A stretch of 64,000 bases of DNA from Anaerovibrio slackiae. GTDB lineage: Bacteria > Bacillota > Negativicutes > Selenomonadales > Selenomonadaceae. A program made the position numbers and the translations under genes. The notes beneath the pieces were generated by a model. The model did not search any database, was not told where the DNA came from, and was given only the letters and a program-made list of their open reading frames with translations. How positions within the stretch are numbered: the stretch's first letter is position 1; every line of letters begins with the position of its first letter. The stretch covers positions 62,001-126,000 of the forward strand of contig NZ_VUNR01000001.1 in assembly GCF_009695585.1 (NCBI RefSeq). Direction: 5' to 3'. Shown in pieces: positions 35,479 to 43,545 of the stretch.

Positions 35479-35655
35479 GCGTTAATTAAGCGTCCATCAA
35501 ACATTAATTAACTGTTTTTGAGTGCCTATTATAGGTGAACTTAATCATTCCATAAATATAAAATATTTCTTATCCTTATTTTTAAGTGATAAAATAATAA
35601 ATGGGAATTATTGTTTTTCTTGTTGGGGAGTTATGTTTTTATAAGGAGAGTTTGT

Positions 35656-37152
35656 ATGAGTAGCAAAATTTCTCGGCGCAAATTTTTAAAGCTTGTAGCT
35701 GGGTCCGGAGCCGTGGGCTTCGGCGTCATGGCCGCAGGCTGCAAGGGAAAGCCATCAGGAGCCGAAGGCTGGATTCCTGACCAGTATCAGGGCAAGGGCG
35801 ATTTCCCGGTTAACCTCAAGGGCCGTGTAGCCATCAGCGATGCCAATCCGTCCATTGAACGAGATGATGAAAAGTGCATCCTGTGCGGCCAGTGCGTGGA
35901 GGCCTGCAAGAATGTCATGGGCGTGTATGGCAATTATCCTTTGCCGCTGAAAAGCGAAATCGCCTGTGTCAACTGCGGCCAGTGCGTTATGTGGTGCCCG
36001 TCCGGTGCTATCACGGAAAAGCGCAACATCAAGGAAGTGCTGGCAGCTATCGATGATGATACCAAGCATGTGGTAGTGCAGACCGCACCGGCCACCAAGG
36101 TATCTCTTGGTGAGGAGTTCGGCATGCCGCCTGGCACCAGCGTTGGCAACAAGATGGCTGGCGCATTGAAGGAAGCCGGCTTTGATGCAGTATTTGATAC
36201 CTGCTTCTCAGCCGACCTGACCATCATGGAGGAAGCATCCGAGTTTGTTCACAGGCTGACTGCGGCAAAGGATGAGATTCCGCATCTGACCTCCTGCTGC
36301 CCTGGCTGGGTAAAGTACTGCGAGTATTTCTACCCGGAGCTGATGCACAACCTGTCCACCTGCAAGTCACCGCAGAACATGATGGGCGCTACCATCAAGT
36401 CCTTCTATGCTGACAAGATGGGCATCAAGCCGGAAAACATCGTCAATGTTTCCATCATGCCTTGCACGGCCAAGAAGTTTGAGGTAGCCCGCGAGGAGCT
36501 GGAGGTAGACGGCAACCGGGATATGGACTATGTGCTGACCACCAGGGAACTGGCCGTACTGCTGAAGTCCAAGGGCATTGATTTGAATACCGTGCCTGAG
36601 CGGGAATATGACTCCGTTCTGGGTGAATCCACAGGTGCAGGCAAGATTTTCGGTGCTACCGGCGGTGTTACCGAAGCGGCAGTCCGTTCCGCTTATTTCT
36701 TTGCCACCGGCTCCAATCCGCCTGCTGACCTTCTGTCCTGGCAGCCTGTCCGCGGCATGACTGCGGTCAAGGAGGCAACTGCCTCTATTCCGGGTGTTGG
36801 CACAGTGAATATTGCCGTGTGCCACGGCCTGGAGAATGCCCGTCAGCTTTTGGACGGCATCAAGGCCAGCGGCAGCAGCAAGTGGCAGTTTATTGAGTTC
36901 ATGGCCTGCCCTGGCGGCTGCATCGGTGGCGGCGGACAGCCGAAATCCACCGTAGCTGCTCAGAACAGCGCCAAGCTGAAGCGCATCGAAGCCATCTACA
37001 AGGAAGATACCGGCTCAGCCAAGCGTTGCAGCCATGATAATACCGAAATTCAGTCCGTTTACAAGGAATTTTTCGGCAAGCCTCTTAGCGAGAAGGCTGA
37101 AAAGTACCTGCATACAACCTTTGTAAACCGTCATGACCGGTTATTTAGTTAA
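35656..37152 (+). CDS. Tat-signal [FeFe] hydrogenase catalytic subunit
   Basis: 498 residues. The N-terminus SRRKFLK (residues 6-12) with a hydrophobic stretch and AAGC (Cys29) is a twin-arginine signal, possibly for a lipoprotein, so the enzyme probably acts outside the cytoplasmic membrane. Two [4Fe-4S] motifs follow (CILCGQCVEACK and CVNCGQCVMWCP). The H-cluster domain is complete: TSCCPGW, MPCTAKKFE, and MACPGGCIGGGGQP. The C-terminus ends in the small-subunit-like domain. AAGGAGAG precedes ATG 35656; an earlier in-frame ATG would spoil the signal peptide. The next two genes encode electron-transfer partners. Confidence 0.93.
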   Translation: MSSKISRRKFLKLVAGSGAVGFGVMAAGCKGKPSGAEGWIPDQYQGKGDFPVNLKGRVAISDANPSIERDDEKCILCGQCVEACKNVMGVYGNYPLPLKSEIACVNCGQCVMWCPSGAITEKRNIKEVLAAIDDDTKHVVVQTAPATKVSLGEEFGMPPGTSVGNKMAGALKEAGFDAVFDTCFSADLTIMEEASEFVHRLTAAKDEIPHLTSCCPGWVKYCEYFYPELMHNLSTCKSPQNMMGATIKSFYADKMGIKPENIVNVSIMPCTAKKFEVAREELEVDGNRDMDYVLTTRELAVLLKSKGIDLNTVPEREYDSVLGESTGAGKIFGATGGVTEAAVRSAYFFATGSNPPADLLSWQPVRGMTAVKEATASIPGVGTVNIAVCHGLENARQLLDGIKASGSSKWQFIEFMACPGGCIGGGGQPKSTVAAQNSAKLKRIEAIYKEDTGSAKRCSHDNTEIQSVYKEFFGKPLSEKAEKYLHTTFVNRHDRLFS

Positions 37153-37167
37153 GGAGGGTTGAAATAA

Positions 37168-37941
37168 ATGGCTGTATTAGTAGATATTACAAAATGTATT
37201 GGCTGCGAGGGCTGCAGCGTTGCCTGCAAGATGTACAATGGCCTTGACTTCAAGGCGAAGCCTCGCAATATAAAGGATGGCCGCGTGGAGCTGGATGACA
37301 ACCGCTGGACGGTGATTCAGGAGTTCCGCCCGGATGACAAGCTGAGATTTGTCAAGAAGCAGTGCCTGCACTGCCTGGAGCCTGCCTGCGCTTCCGCCTG
37401 CTTCTCCAAGGCGATTCAGAAGGACGAGAAGACCGGAGCCGTGGTTTATTACCCTGACCTGTGCGTAGGCTGCCGCTACTGCCTGGTAGCATGCCCGTAC
37501 TCCATTCCTAAGTATCAGTGGAACGAGCAGTTCCCGCAGGTGGCCAAGTGCCAGATGTGCGAAGCACGGGTAGAAAAGGGCGATGCTCCTGCCTGCGTAT
37601 CCGCCTGCACCACCGGCGCACTTATTTCCGGTGACAGGGACGAGCTCATCAAGAAAGCTCATGAAATCATCAATTCCGATAGCCGCTATGTGAACCATGT
37701 CTATGGCGAGCATGAGGTAGGCGGTTCCCAGTGGCTCTACATCTCCGATGTGCCTTTCGAGGAACTTGGCTTCAAGCAGGTCAGCGAGACACCTGTTACC
37801 AGCTACACCAAGAGCTATATGTCCAAGGTTCCTGGCTTTGCCGCTGCCTGGGCATTGTTCCTGGCAGGCCTTTCATTCTACAATCATCGTGTGGAAAAGA
37901 ACAAGAAGCAGGATGATGACAAGCAGGATAAGGAGGGCTGA
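37168..37941 (+). CDS. HybA-like [4Fe-4S] electron-transfer subunit with C-terminal anchor
   Basis: 257 residues with four ferredoxin-type cysteine clusters (for example CIGCEGCSVACK, CLHCLEPACASAC, CVGCRYCLVACP, CQMCEARV...CVSAC), as in HybA, FdnH and NrfC. It has no signal peptide but has a C-terminal hydrophobic helix (about 220-242). It probably travels as a passenger with the Tat-signal hydrogenase and hands electrons to the membrane subunit. TAAGGAGGG precedes the ATG; 15 bases separate it from the hydrogenase gene. Confidence 0.9.
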   Translation: MAVLVDITKCIGCEGCSVACKMYNGLDFKAKPRNIKDGRVELDDNRWTVIQEFRPDDKLRFVKKQCLHCLEPACASACFSKAIQKDEKTGAVVYYPDLCVGCRYCLVACPYSIPKYQWNEQFPQVAKCQMCEARVEKGDAPACVSACTTGALISGDRDELIKKAHEIINSDSRYVNHVYGEHEVGGSQWLYISDVPFEELGFKQVSETPVTSYTKSYMSKVPGFAAAWALFLAGLSFYNHRVEKNKKQDDDKQDKEG

Positions 37942-37943
37942 GC

Positions 37944-39149
37944 ATGAAGGTATATAAGTGTTTTAGAATTTTGGGATGGGACTTTACCATCACCCCGACT
38001 CGTTTTGTCCTGACAGGCCTTGTGCTTTTGATGGCAGCCACCGTGCTGTTCCGTCTTTTGACAGGCTTCCAGTATGTTACCAATCTGACCGATGAAACTC
38101 CGTGGGGCATGTGGATTGCATTTGACGTAATGTGCGGCGTTGCCCTGGCAGGCGGTGGTTATTCCACGGCATTGCTTGTGCACATGTTCCGCTATGAGCA
38201 GTATGAGATTGTGGCCCGTGGTGCCCTGCTGACATCCCTGCTGGGCTATGTGCTGGTAATGGCAGGACTTTTCCTGGATATCGGCCAGTGGTTCAACTTC
38301 TGGCGTCCGTTCGTGTCATGGGGACACACCTCGGTACTCTTTGAGGTATTCTGGTGTATTTCCCTGTATACTACCATCCAGAGCCTGGAGTTCTTCGAGA
38401 TTATTACTGAGCGTGTGCTGGTCAAGAAGCTGCACAGATATATCGTCAAGATACTGCCTGTGCTGGTGGTAATCGGCCTTATTTTCCCGGTACTGCATCA
38501 GTCCTCCCTGGGCGGCCTGTTCCTGATTATGAAGGAAAGAATGTTCCCACTGTGGTGGAGTGAGTTCCTGCCGATTTACTTCCTGCTGTCCTCCTTCTTC
38601 GTTGGTTCTGCCATGGTGACGATTGAGACTACTCTCGCCAAAACCGCTTATGGCCATGAGATTCCTCATGAGATTATGCTGAAGCTTACCCGCGTGGGTA
38701 CCCGTATCATGGGCGTATATCTCCTGATGAAGCTCTATGATTTGTTCTCTATGGATCTGTGGGGCTATGTGTTCCAGGGTACTCTCCAGAGCAATATGTA
38801 CTGTGCGGAGATGCTCTTTGGTATCATCATTCCTATCCTGATTATGTTCAGTCCTCTGAGAAAGACCAGAGGCGGTCTCCTGACCTATGCCTGGCTGACA
38901 GTTCTGGGTGTTATTGTCAACCGCCTGAACTGCGTATTCACCTCCATGTATGAGAGCGGTGCATACTTCCCAGGCATCGGCGAAATCATCGTCAGCGTGG
39001 GCCTGGTTGCCCTGGGCATCCTGATTTACTGCTTCCTGGTTGAGAACTTCAACATCATCGGCAACGAGCGTGCCGTACAGGTCAAGATTGACAAGGATAA
39101 GGACATCAAGAACCTGATCTGGGCATTGCTCCGTACCAAGAGGCATTGA
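37944..39149 (+). CDS. NrfD/HybB-family quinone-linked membrane subunit
   Basis: 401-residue integral membrane protein with about nine to ten helices, of the NrfD/HybB/PsrC family. In such complexes it passes electrons to or from quinone. With the HybA-like subunit and the hydrogenase it would make a three-part membrane complex. It begins two bases after the ferredoxin gene, with AGGAGGG upstream. A strong terminator follows. Confidence 0.9.
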   Translation: MKVYKCFRILGWDFTITPTRFVLTGLVLLMAATVLFRLLTGFQYVTNLTDETPWGMWIAFDVMCGVALAGGGYSTALLVHMFRYEQYEIVARGALLTSLLGYVLVMAGLFLDIGQWFNFWRPFVSWGHTSVLFEVFWCISLYTTIQSLEFFEIITERVLVKKLHRYIVKILPVLVVIGLIFPVLHQSSLGGLFLIMKERMFPLWWSEFLPIYFLLSSFFVGSAMVTIETTLAKTAYGHEIPHEIMLKLTRVGTRIMGVYLLMKLYDLFSMDLWGYVFQGTLQSNMYCAEMLFGIIIPILIMFSPLRKTRGGLLTYAWLTVLGVIVNRLNCVFTSMYESGAYFPGIGEIIVSVGLVALGILIYCFLVENFNIIGNERAVQVKIDKDKDIKNLIWALLRTKRH

Positions 39150-39227
39150 TGCTATAAGGCTTATGAAGTCTTATGAAGCCTTATGAGATTGTTTAGCAAA
39201 GTTTTTCAATAGCGTATATAAATTTGT

Positions 39228-39279
39228 ATCGCCCTCGTGAGACAGGCTGTAAGCCAAGTCTTGCGGGGGCGATATTTTT
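39228..39279 (+). terminator. Terminator of the hydrogenase operon
   Basis: ATCGCCCTCG...GAC pairs with GTC...CGGGGGCGAT in a long stem (39228-39273), followed by ATTTTTG. Confidence 0.85.
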
Positions 39280-39347
39280 GTTGCATAATTTTTGTCTATT
39301 TGCTTAGCTATAAAGTGCTGGTGAATTCAAGGCTGAACCAATAATTG

Positions 39348-40026
39348 GTTTTTATGTATATTTTTCAAAAATACATTCCTATTTTTATCAAAAAGTGGTA
39401 TAATGTTTGTAGAATAGTTTTTCGTCTACATAGTGGAAACGATTCACAAAATCGCTCAATTCTGTTATAATCAAAGGAGTAAGATATACAGCACGGAACT
39501 GATAAAGCTCCCCGCCCCTGAGTTTTATGTTTTCTATGATGGTGAGGATACCAGCTTTGAGCACAAAGAACTCAGGCTGAGCGATGCTTTCAAGACACCT
39601 TCTGACAAGCTGGAACTGGTTGTTCATGTCTATAACCTGGCAACCGGCAAGAACGAAGATTTGAAGAAGATATGCAAGCCGTTACGAGAATACAGCATTT
39701 TTTCCAATCACTATAAGCTGCTCAGAAAGCAGGGACTGACTGTAGATGAAGCTGTCAGGGACACCATCAGATACTGCATTGATAACGATGTTATGAAGAA
39801 TTACTTGCTGCACAACGAAAGTGAGGTAATTGATATGTTTGGCTTTGAATGGAACGAAAAAGAGGAACGAGAAGCCCTGCTGGAGGCTGGCGAAGCCCGT
39901 GGAGAAGCGCGTGGACGAATTAATACAATACGCGATTTGCTGTCCGATGGAATTGTTACTCTTGAGGCATTGAAAGCTTCTGGGCGATACTCCCCAGAGG
40001 AGTTAGCTGCTATGGCAAAGCCATGA
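39348..40026 (+). pseudogene. 5'-truncated Rpn-family nuclease gene
   Basis: The flank (39348-39475) matches 28507-28640 and includes AGTGGTATAATGTTTGTAGA. A ribosome-binding AAGGAG at 39472 is followed not by a start but by KIYSTELIKLPAPEFYVFYDG, a position deep inside Rpn/PD-(D/E)XK proteins; roughly the first hundred residues are missing. The rest is open to the stop at 40026 and ends GEARGRINTIRDLL...EELAAMAKP. A GTG at 39433 in the leader opens the frame, so a short protein might still be made. Function as a nuclease is doubtful without the N-terminal catalytic part. Confidence 0.7.
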
Positions 40027-40046
40027 TGCTGCAATAGAGATAATAG

Positions 40047-40088
40047 AAAAATCCTGTTTCAGAAAAACATCTGAAACAGGATTTTTTT
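40047..40088. terminator. Terminator hairpin, family copy 3
   Basis: AAAAATCCTGTTTCAG pairs with CTGAAACAGGATTTTTTT, nearly identical to 28868-28908 and 30231-30275. Confidence 0.9.
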
Positions 40089-40102
40089 ACATCATATACT
40101 AT

Positions 40103-40324
40103 TTACCACTGACAATGAGCTGCACGACGATGATGCCCCTGATGCCTGCCCTGTCCTTGCTGACCATCCTGCCAATATGGACAATCAGTATTACGTTCAT
40201 GGCATACGCCACGCTCGTTGCACCAATCACACCAATATGCAGCATGTGCCAAAGGCATATCCACAACTATGTTGCTTAGCAAAATTGCCCCCAGCACAAT
40301 CATGATACCTAAAATCTTCTTCAC
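40103..40324 (-). CDS. Secreted Cys/His-rich miniprotein of unknown function
   Basis: 73 residues from GTG 40324, chosen because GGGAGG is seven to eight bases upstream; an ATG at 40330 is only two bases from it. The first 27 or so residues form a signal peptide ending near LAHAAYW. The mature part, about 46 residues, has a CDWC motif, three more upstream or central cysteines or Cys-Pro steps, and a C-terminal His/Gly/Gln-rich stretch. The pattern suggests metal binding or disulfide bonds in the envelope. No family recognised. Confidence 0.6.
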   Translation of the reverse strand: MKKILGIMIVLGAILLSNIVVDMPLAHAAYWCDWCNERGVCHERNTDCPYWQDGQQGQGRHQGHHRRAAHCQW

Positions 40325-40416
40325 ATGCATCGCCTCCCAAAATAAACTTACAACCGCAACACATATACTCTCTGTTTCCATTATTATAACATAAGAACGA
40401 ACATAAGAAAATATAT

Positions 40417-41348
40417 TTAATCGAAAACATCATGGTTGTGTACCGCAGATAAAATTTCTTTATATTTACCTTCAATTTCGCGCACATAGCCTTCTGCATC
40501 CATAGCAGGCGAATTTTCCAGCATGGTACGCAGATTTTTGTGAAGAACATCTAGTAAATCCCAATCACTAGCAAGAGCAACCGCACGCTCTACATATTCT
40601 TTTGGTGTGGGCACAGCTAATTCCCCCACACCAGCATTGGTCAGGATACTAAGCCCAAACCGTGAGCTACGGCGTTCCCCATAAAGGCTGACCACTGGAA
40701 ACCCCATATAAAGTGCATCAAAAGTAGTACCGCCACCAGTGTATGGATAAGTATCAAGAGCTATATCTACATCTAGATAACGCTCTAAATAATCTAATGA
40801 TGGACTTTCCAATATAATACGTTTGTTGTCAAGACCTGCATTAGCTAACCTTTTACGAACCATTTGCATATTCGATTTGCTGGATAAGATATCACACTTC
40901 AATAATAGAAATGAATTTGGAACTAAATACATAATTCTTCGCCATAGCTCTAGAATTTCACTAGTAAATTTACTAATACGATTGAACGTAGCAAATGTAA
41001 TATATCCATTTTTTATGCATGGTGCACCTGATGATGCAACTACATCCCTATGGCATTTGTAACAAAATTGACTTTTTAAGTATAATGGTCTTTCTGTTAT
41101 ATATGTATTACCAGTCGGATCCAAATATTCATCAGTTATAAGGTAATCAACTGCTGAAAAACCTGTAGTTTCCATCCAGCCCAAGCCTGAAATCTGTACT
41201 GGAGCAACTCTATACGCAAATAATGAAAGACCAGAATTTGCCGAATGACCTGCCAAGTCAACTAATATATCAACGTTCATTGATTTTATTTTTTCTGCCA
41301 TATCTTCTCTTGATAAATCCCCGATATCAATATATTCATCAACTAATG
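40417..41348 (-). pseudogene. N-terminally truncated GT41-type glycosyltransferase
   Basis: The protein is about 60 percent identical by eye to residues from about 230 onward of the enzyme at 22115-23731, with VAPVQISGLGWMETTG and YPYTGGGTTFDALYMG intact. The frame stays open upstream of the ATG at 41301 through VDEYIDIGDLSRED and then hits, at about 41350, a flagellin fragment. TPR repeats and part of the catalytic domain are missing, so it is almost surely inactive. The AT-rich composition matches the 22-kb copy. Confidence 0.8.
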
Positions 41349-41350
41349 AC

Positions 41351-41488
41351 TTTCTGGATAGTCTGACGATCGCTATCGGTATTGGAATCGTTAGCTGCGT
41401 TTACAGCCTTTTCCTTCAAGGTCTTCAGAATCTCAACGGTGGAGCTTACAGCACCCTCGGCAACCTTCATCATAGAGCTACCGTTCTG
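41351..41488 (-). pseudogene. Internal fragment of a flagellin gene
   Basis: 138 bases match codons about 69-114 of the flagellin at 19088 (SSMMKVAEGAV, EILKTLKEKAVNAAND) with only a few silent changes. It has neither start nor end. It is joined directly to the headless glycosyltransferase on the same strand, so one deletion removed the rest of a flagellin, any small genes, and the front of the glycosyltransferase. Confidence 0.85.
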
Positions 41489-41561
41489 TGGTGCACGCTT
41501 TGTAATGAAGGTGGGTGAATGCAGGTATCATGCGGCTTGGGAGGGATGACAGGGGAGGGGA

Positions 41562-41594
41562 TAAAAAATAGCGAACCAAAACATGGCTCGCTAT
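41562..41594 (-). terminator. Terminator of the HipA-like gene
   Basis: On the minus strand, ATAGCGAGCC pairs with GGTTCGCTAT, followed by TTTTTT. It lies 50 bases after the stop of the HipA-like gene. Confidence 0.75.
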
Positions 41595-41645
41595 ATCACA
41601 TCACGTGCATCAAAATTCTATAATTCTATTTATAGCTGATTTATT

Positions 41646-42830
41646 CTATTTATTATTAATTTGTTCTTGAAATTTGTGCAATACCAGCACGTTGTAATTC
41701 ACATTCCGTATGATGCTTTCTACTCTTTTTATGCTAATTCTGCCTGTTTTTACTGCTGGTGCAAAAATATCATAAGCAGCTTTTTTGACAAAATTATCAT
41801 CAAGCATGGACAATAAGAGGGCAGAGCTTTTTATCAGCTTAAGCTGTTGTTCGTGGGTATTTCTAAATGGCTTGGCTGGCTGATTTCTAGTAATTATTTC
41901 ACAATCAGATACGTTGTACCAAAGACTGTTGCCGTTGTCGAAAACAGGCGCCAGTCCTTTAAATTCCAGCGTGTCTGCATCGCGTATAAAACCGAAATTG
42001 CCGTAGTGCCTGTCTATATTATTAATTAAGCAATCAAATATGAGGATATTGTTTATAGCTTGCTGGGGAACATCAATTTTCAGAGCCTCGATGCACTTGA
42101 AAAAATGCTGATAGGCGTTGTCATTGTTGGAATGCTTTTTCATCATGAGTATGTCTGAGGCCGGGATGTATTCCGTATGGTCATCGACAAAGGTTTCACA
42201 TACGGAATAGGGCTTATCTCCGATGCTATTTAGCTGGTAGGAAACATGGCTCATCTGCAATTTATCTAATAAAGTGCTGGCAAATACCTCATTGTATGGC
42301 TGCTGATAAAGAGGGCCGGAGCCCTGTTTGTATAACAATCTTTTTCCATGCTCAATGCACCAGAATTTTGGCAATTCGCCGTTGGAATTGCTGTCAGGTG
42401 ATATAAAGCTGCCATCGTTGCTGGCATGGGACTGGAAGGTTTCCCTGAGAAAGCTGTTTTCAAACAAGTTTATATCGCGCCAGTCAATATCCATATGAAG
42501 CGGTCTGTACCAGTACTGGTCAGAAAGATTCAGCCCGAGGCTTTTGTAGGCAGCTGCACTTGGCGTAACTACTCCCAGCTTTTCCAGGTAGTTGGTGAAG
42601 TGGCTTCTGCTGGCTGGAATACTACGAAAAGCCACCCAGTTCTGCATGGCATCAACAGCAGTGAAATCATTGCCAGAGTTGCATTGCACGGGTATGGGCA
42701 GATGCTCGTGATTAAGGATGCTGATTTTGCTGATGATGCGTCCTGTGTATGAGTCTATATTGAAATGGGCGACAGGTATATTTTTGTGCATCAATACTAT
42801 GCTATTGTCTTCAAGCACATATCTCACCAC
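41646..42830 (-). CDS. HipA-like kinase-domain protein
   Basis: 394 residues. The C-terminal half has the HipA kinase signature: NILIFDCLINNIDRHYGNFG (catalytic Asp and Asn) and LAPVFDNGNSLW (metal-binding Asp). The N-terminal half is unlike classical HipA. No hipB-like HTH gene is adjacent. Such orphan proteins are usually uncharacterised Ser/Thr kinases. The start is GTG 42830 or 42827, or GTG 42818; GGAAAG and GGTGAG lie nearby, so this is unsettled. Codon use is AT-rich, as in the neighbouring fragments. Confidence 0.75.
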   Translation of the reverse strand: MVRYVLEDNSIVLMHKNIPVAHFNIDSYTGRIISKISILNHEHLPIPVQCNSGNDFTAVDAMQNWVAFRSIPASRSHFTNYLEKLGVVTPSAAAYKSLGLNLSDQYWYRPLHMDIDWRDINLFENSFLRETFQSHASNDGSFISPDSNSNGELPKFWCIEHGKRLLYKQGSGPLYQQPYNEVFASTLLDKLQMSHVSYQLNSIGDKPYSVCETFVDDHTEYIPASDILMMKKHSNNDNAYQHFFKCIEALKIDVPQQAINNILIFDCLINNIDRHYGNFGFIRDADTLEFKGLAPVFDNGNSLWYNVSDCEIITRNQPAKPFRNTHEQQLKLIKSSALLLSMLDDNFVKKAAYDIFAPAVKTGRISIKRVESIIRNVNYNVLVLHKFQEQINNK

Positions 42831-42984
42831 TTTCCAGGTAGGGTATTGTTTAGAAAGATATCATTTGAAAAGTATCAAAGTATCATTGGGAACTTTTCGT
42901 AGTATAATATTATCATTATGTAATGCTAGTATTATATCATGTTTGCCTTTAATACTACAGCAGTAAAAAAGTTTAAAATTTTAT

Positions 42985-43013
42985 TTGACAAATGGTTATT
43001 ATGCTGATATAAT
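42985..43013 (+). promoter_or_regulatory. Promoter of the tRNA cluster
   Basis: TTGACA (42985-42990), 17-base spacer, TATAAT (43008-43013): a perfect consensus promoter 44 bases before the first tRNA. Confidence 0.9.
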
Positions 43014-43056
43014 ACCAAATTGTCGGTGCTTGTGAGAGCGCAGGCATCATTTACAT

Positions 43057-43132
<76 letters not shown>

Positions 43133-43174
43133 AATCGCTTTGCTGTTTGGTATAGATGATGTTATTGTTAATAT

Positions 43175-43250
<76 letters not shown>

Positions 43251-43254
43251 TATT

Positions 43255-43331
43255 GGCTGCGTAGCTCAGCTGGCTAGAGCATTCGGTTCATACCCGGAGT
43301 GTCAGGAGTTCAAGTCTCTTCGCAGCCACCA
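43255..43331 (+). tRNA. tRNA-Met (elongator, anticodon CAT)
   Basis: 77 bases with encoded CCA, starting GGCTGCGTAGCTCAGC and with anticodon loop GTTCATACC. Acceptor stem is fully paired, unlike the initiator. It resembles Firmicute elongator tRNA-Met more than the lysidine tRNA-Ile. Confidence 0.9.
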
Positions 43332-43343
43332 TTTGATGATATT

Positions 43344-43369
43344 GCCTCGGCGAAATGCCGGGGCTTTTT
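43344..43369 (+). terminator. Terminator of the tRNA cluster
   Basis: GCCTCGGC, loop GAAAT, GCCGGGGC, then TTTTT. Confidence 0.9.
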
Positions 43370-43545
43370 GCTGTGCGGTTTTTCCGCCTTGCCTATGCTG
43401 CATTTGGGCAGTGGGGAGTGATTTTAAACAAATTTTCGTTTTCCTTATTGGCATGACGGTGATTTTGGTGTAAAATAATATGAAACTGAAGTATACAAAA
43501 TATATGAAGCTAAAATTGCTAATTTTATTTTAGGAGAGTTGTGTA

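Noticed and set aside
43255-43331. CAT-anticodon tRNA as tRNA-Ile2 (lysidine type)
   Set aside because: Acceptor and anticodon stems resemble elongator tRNA-Met of Firmicutes; no Ile identity features were seen. A tRNA classifier would settle it.
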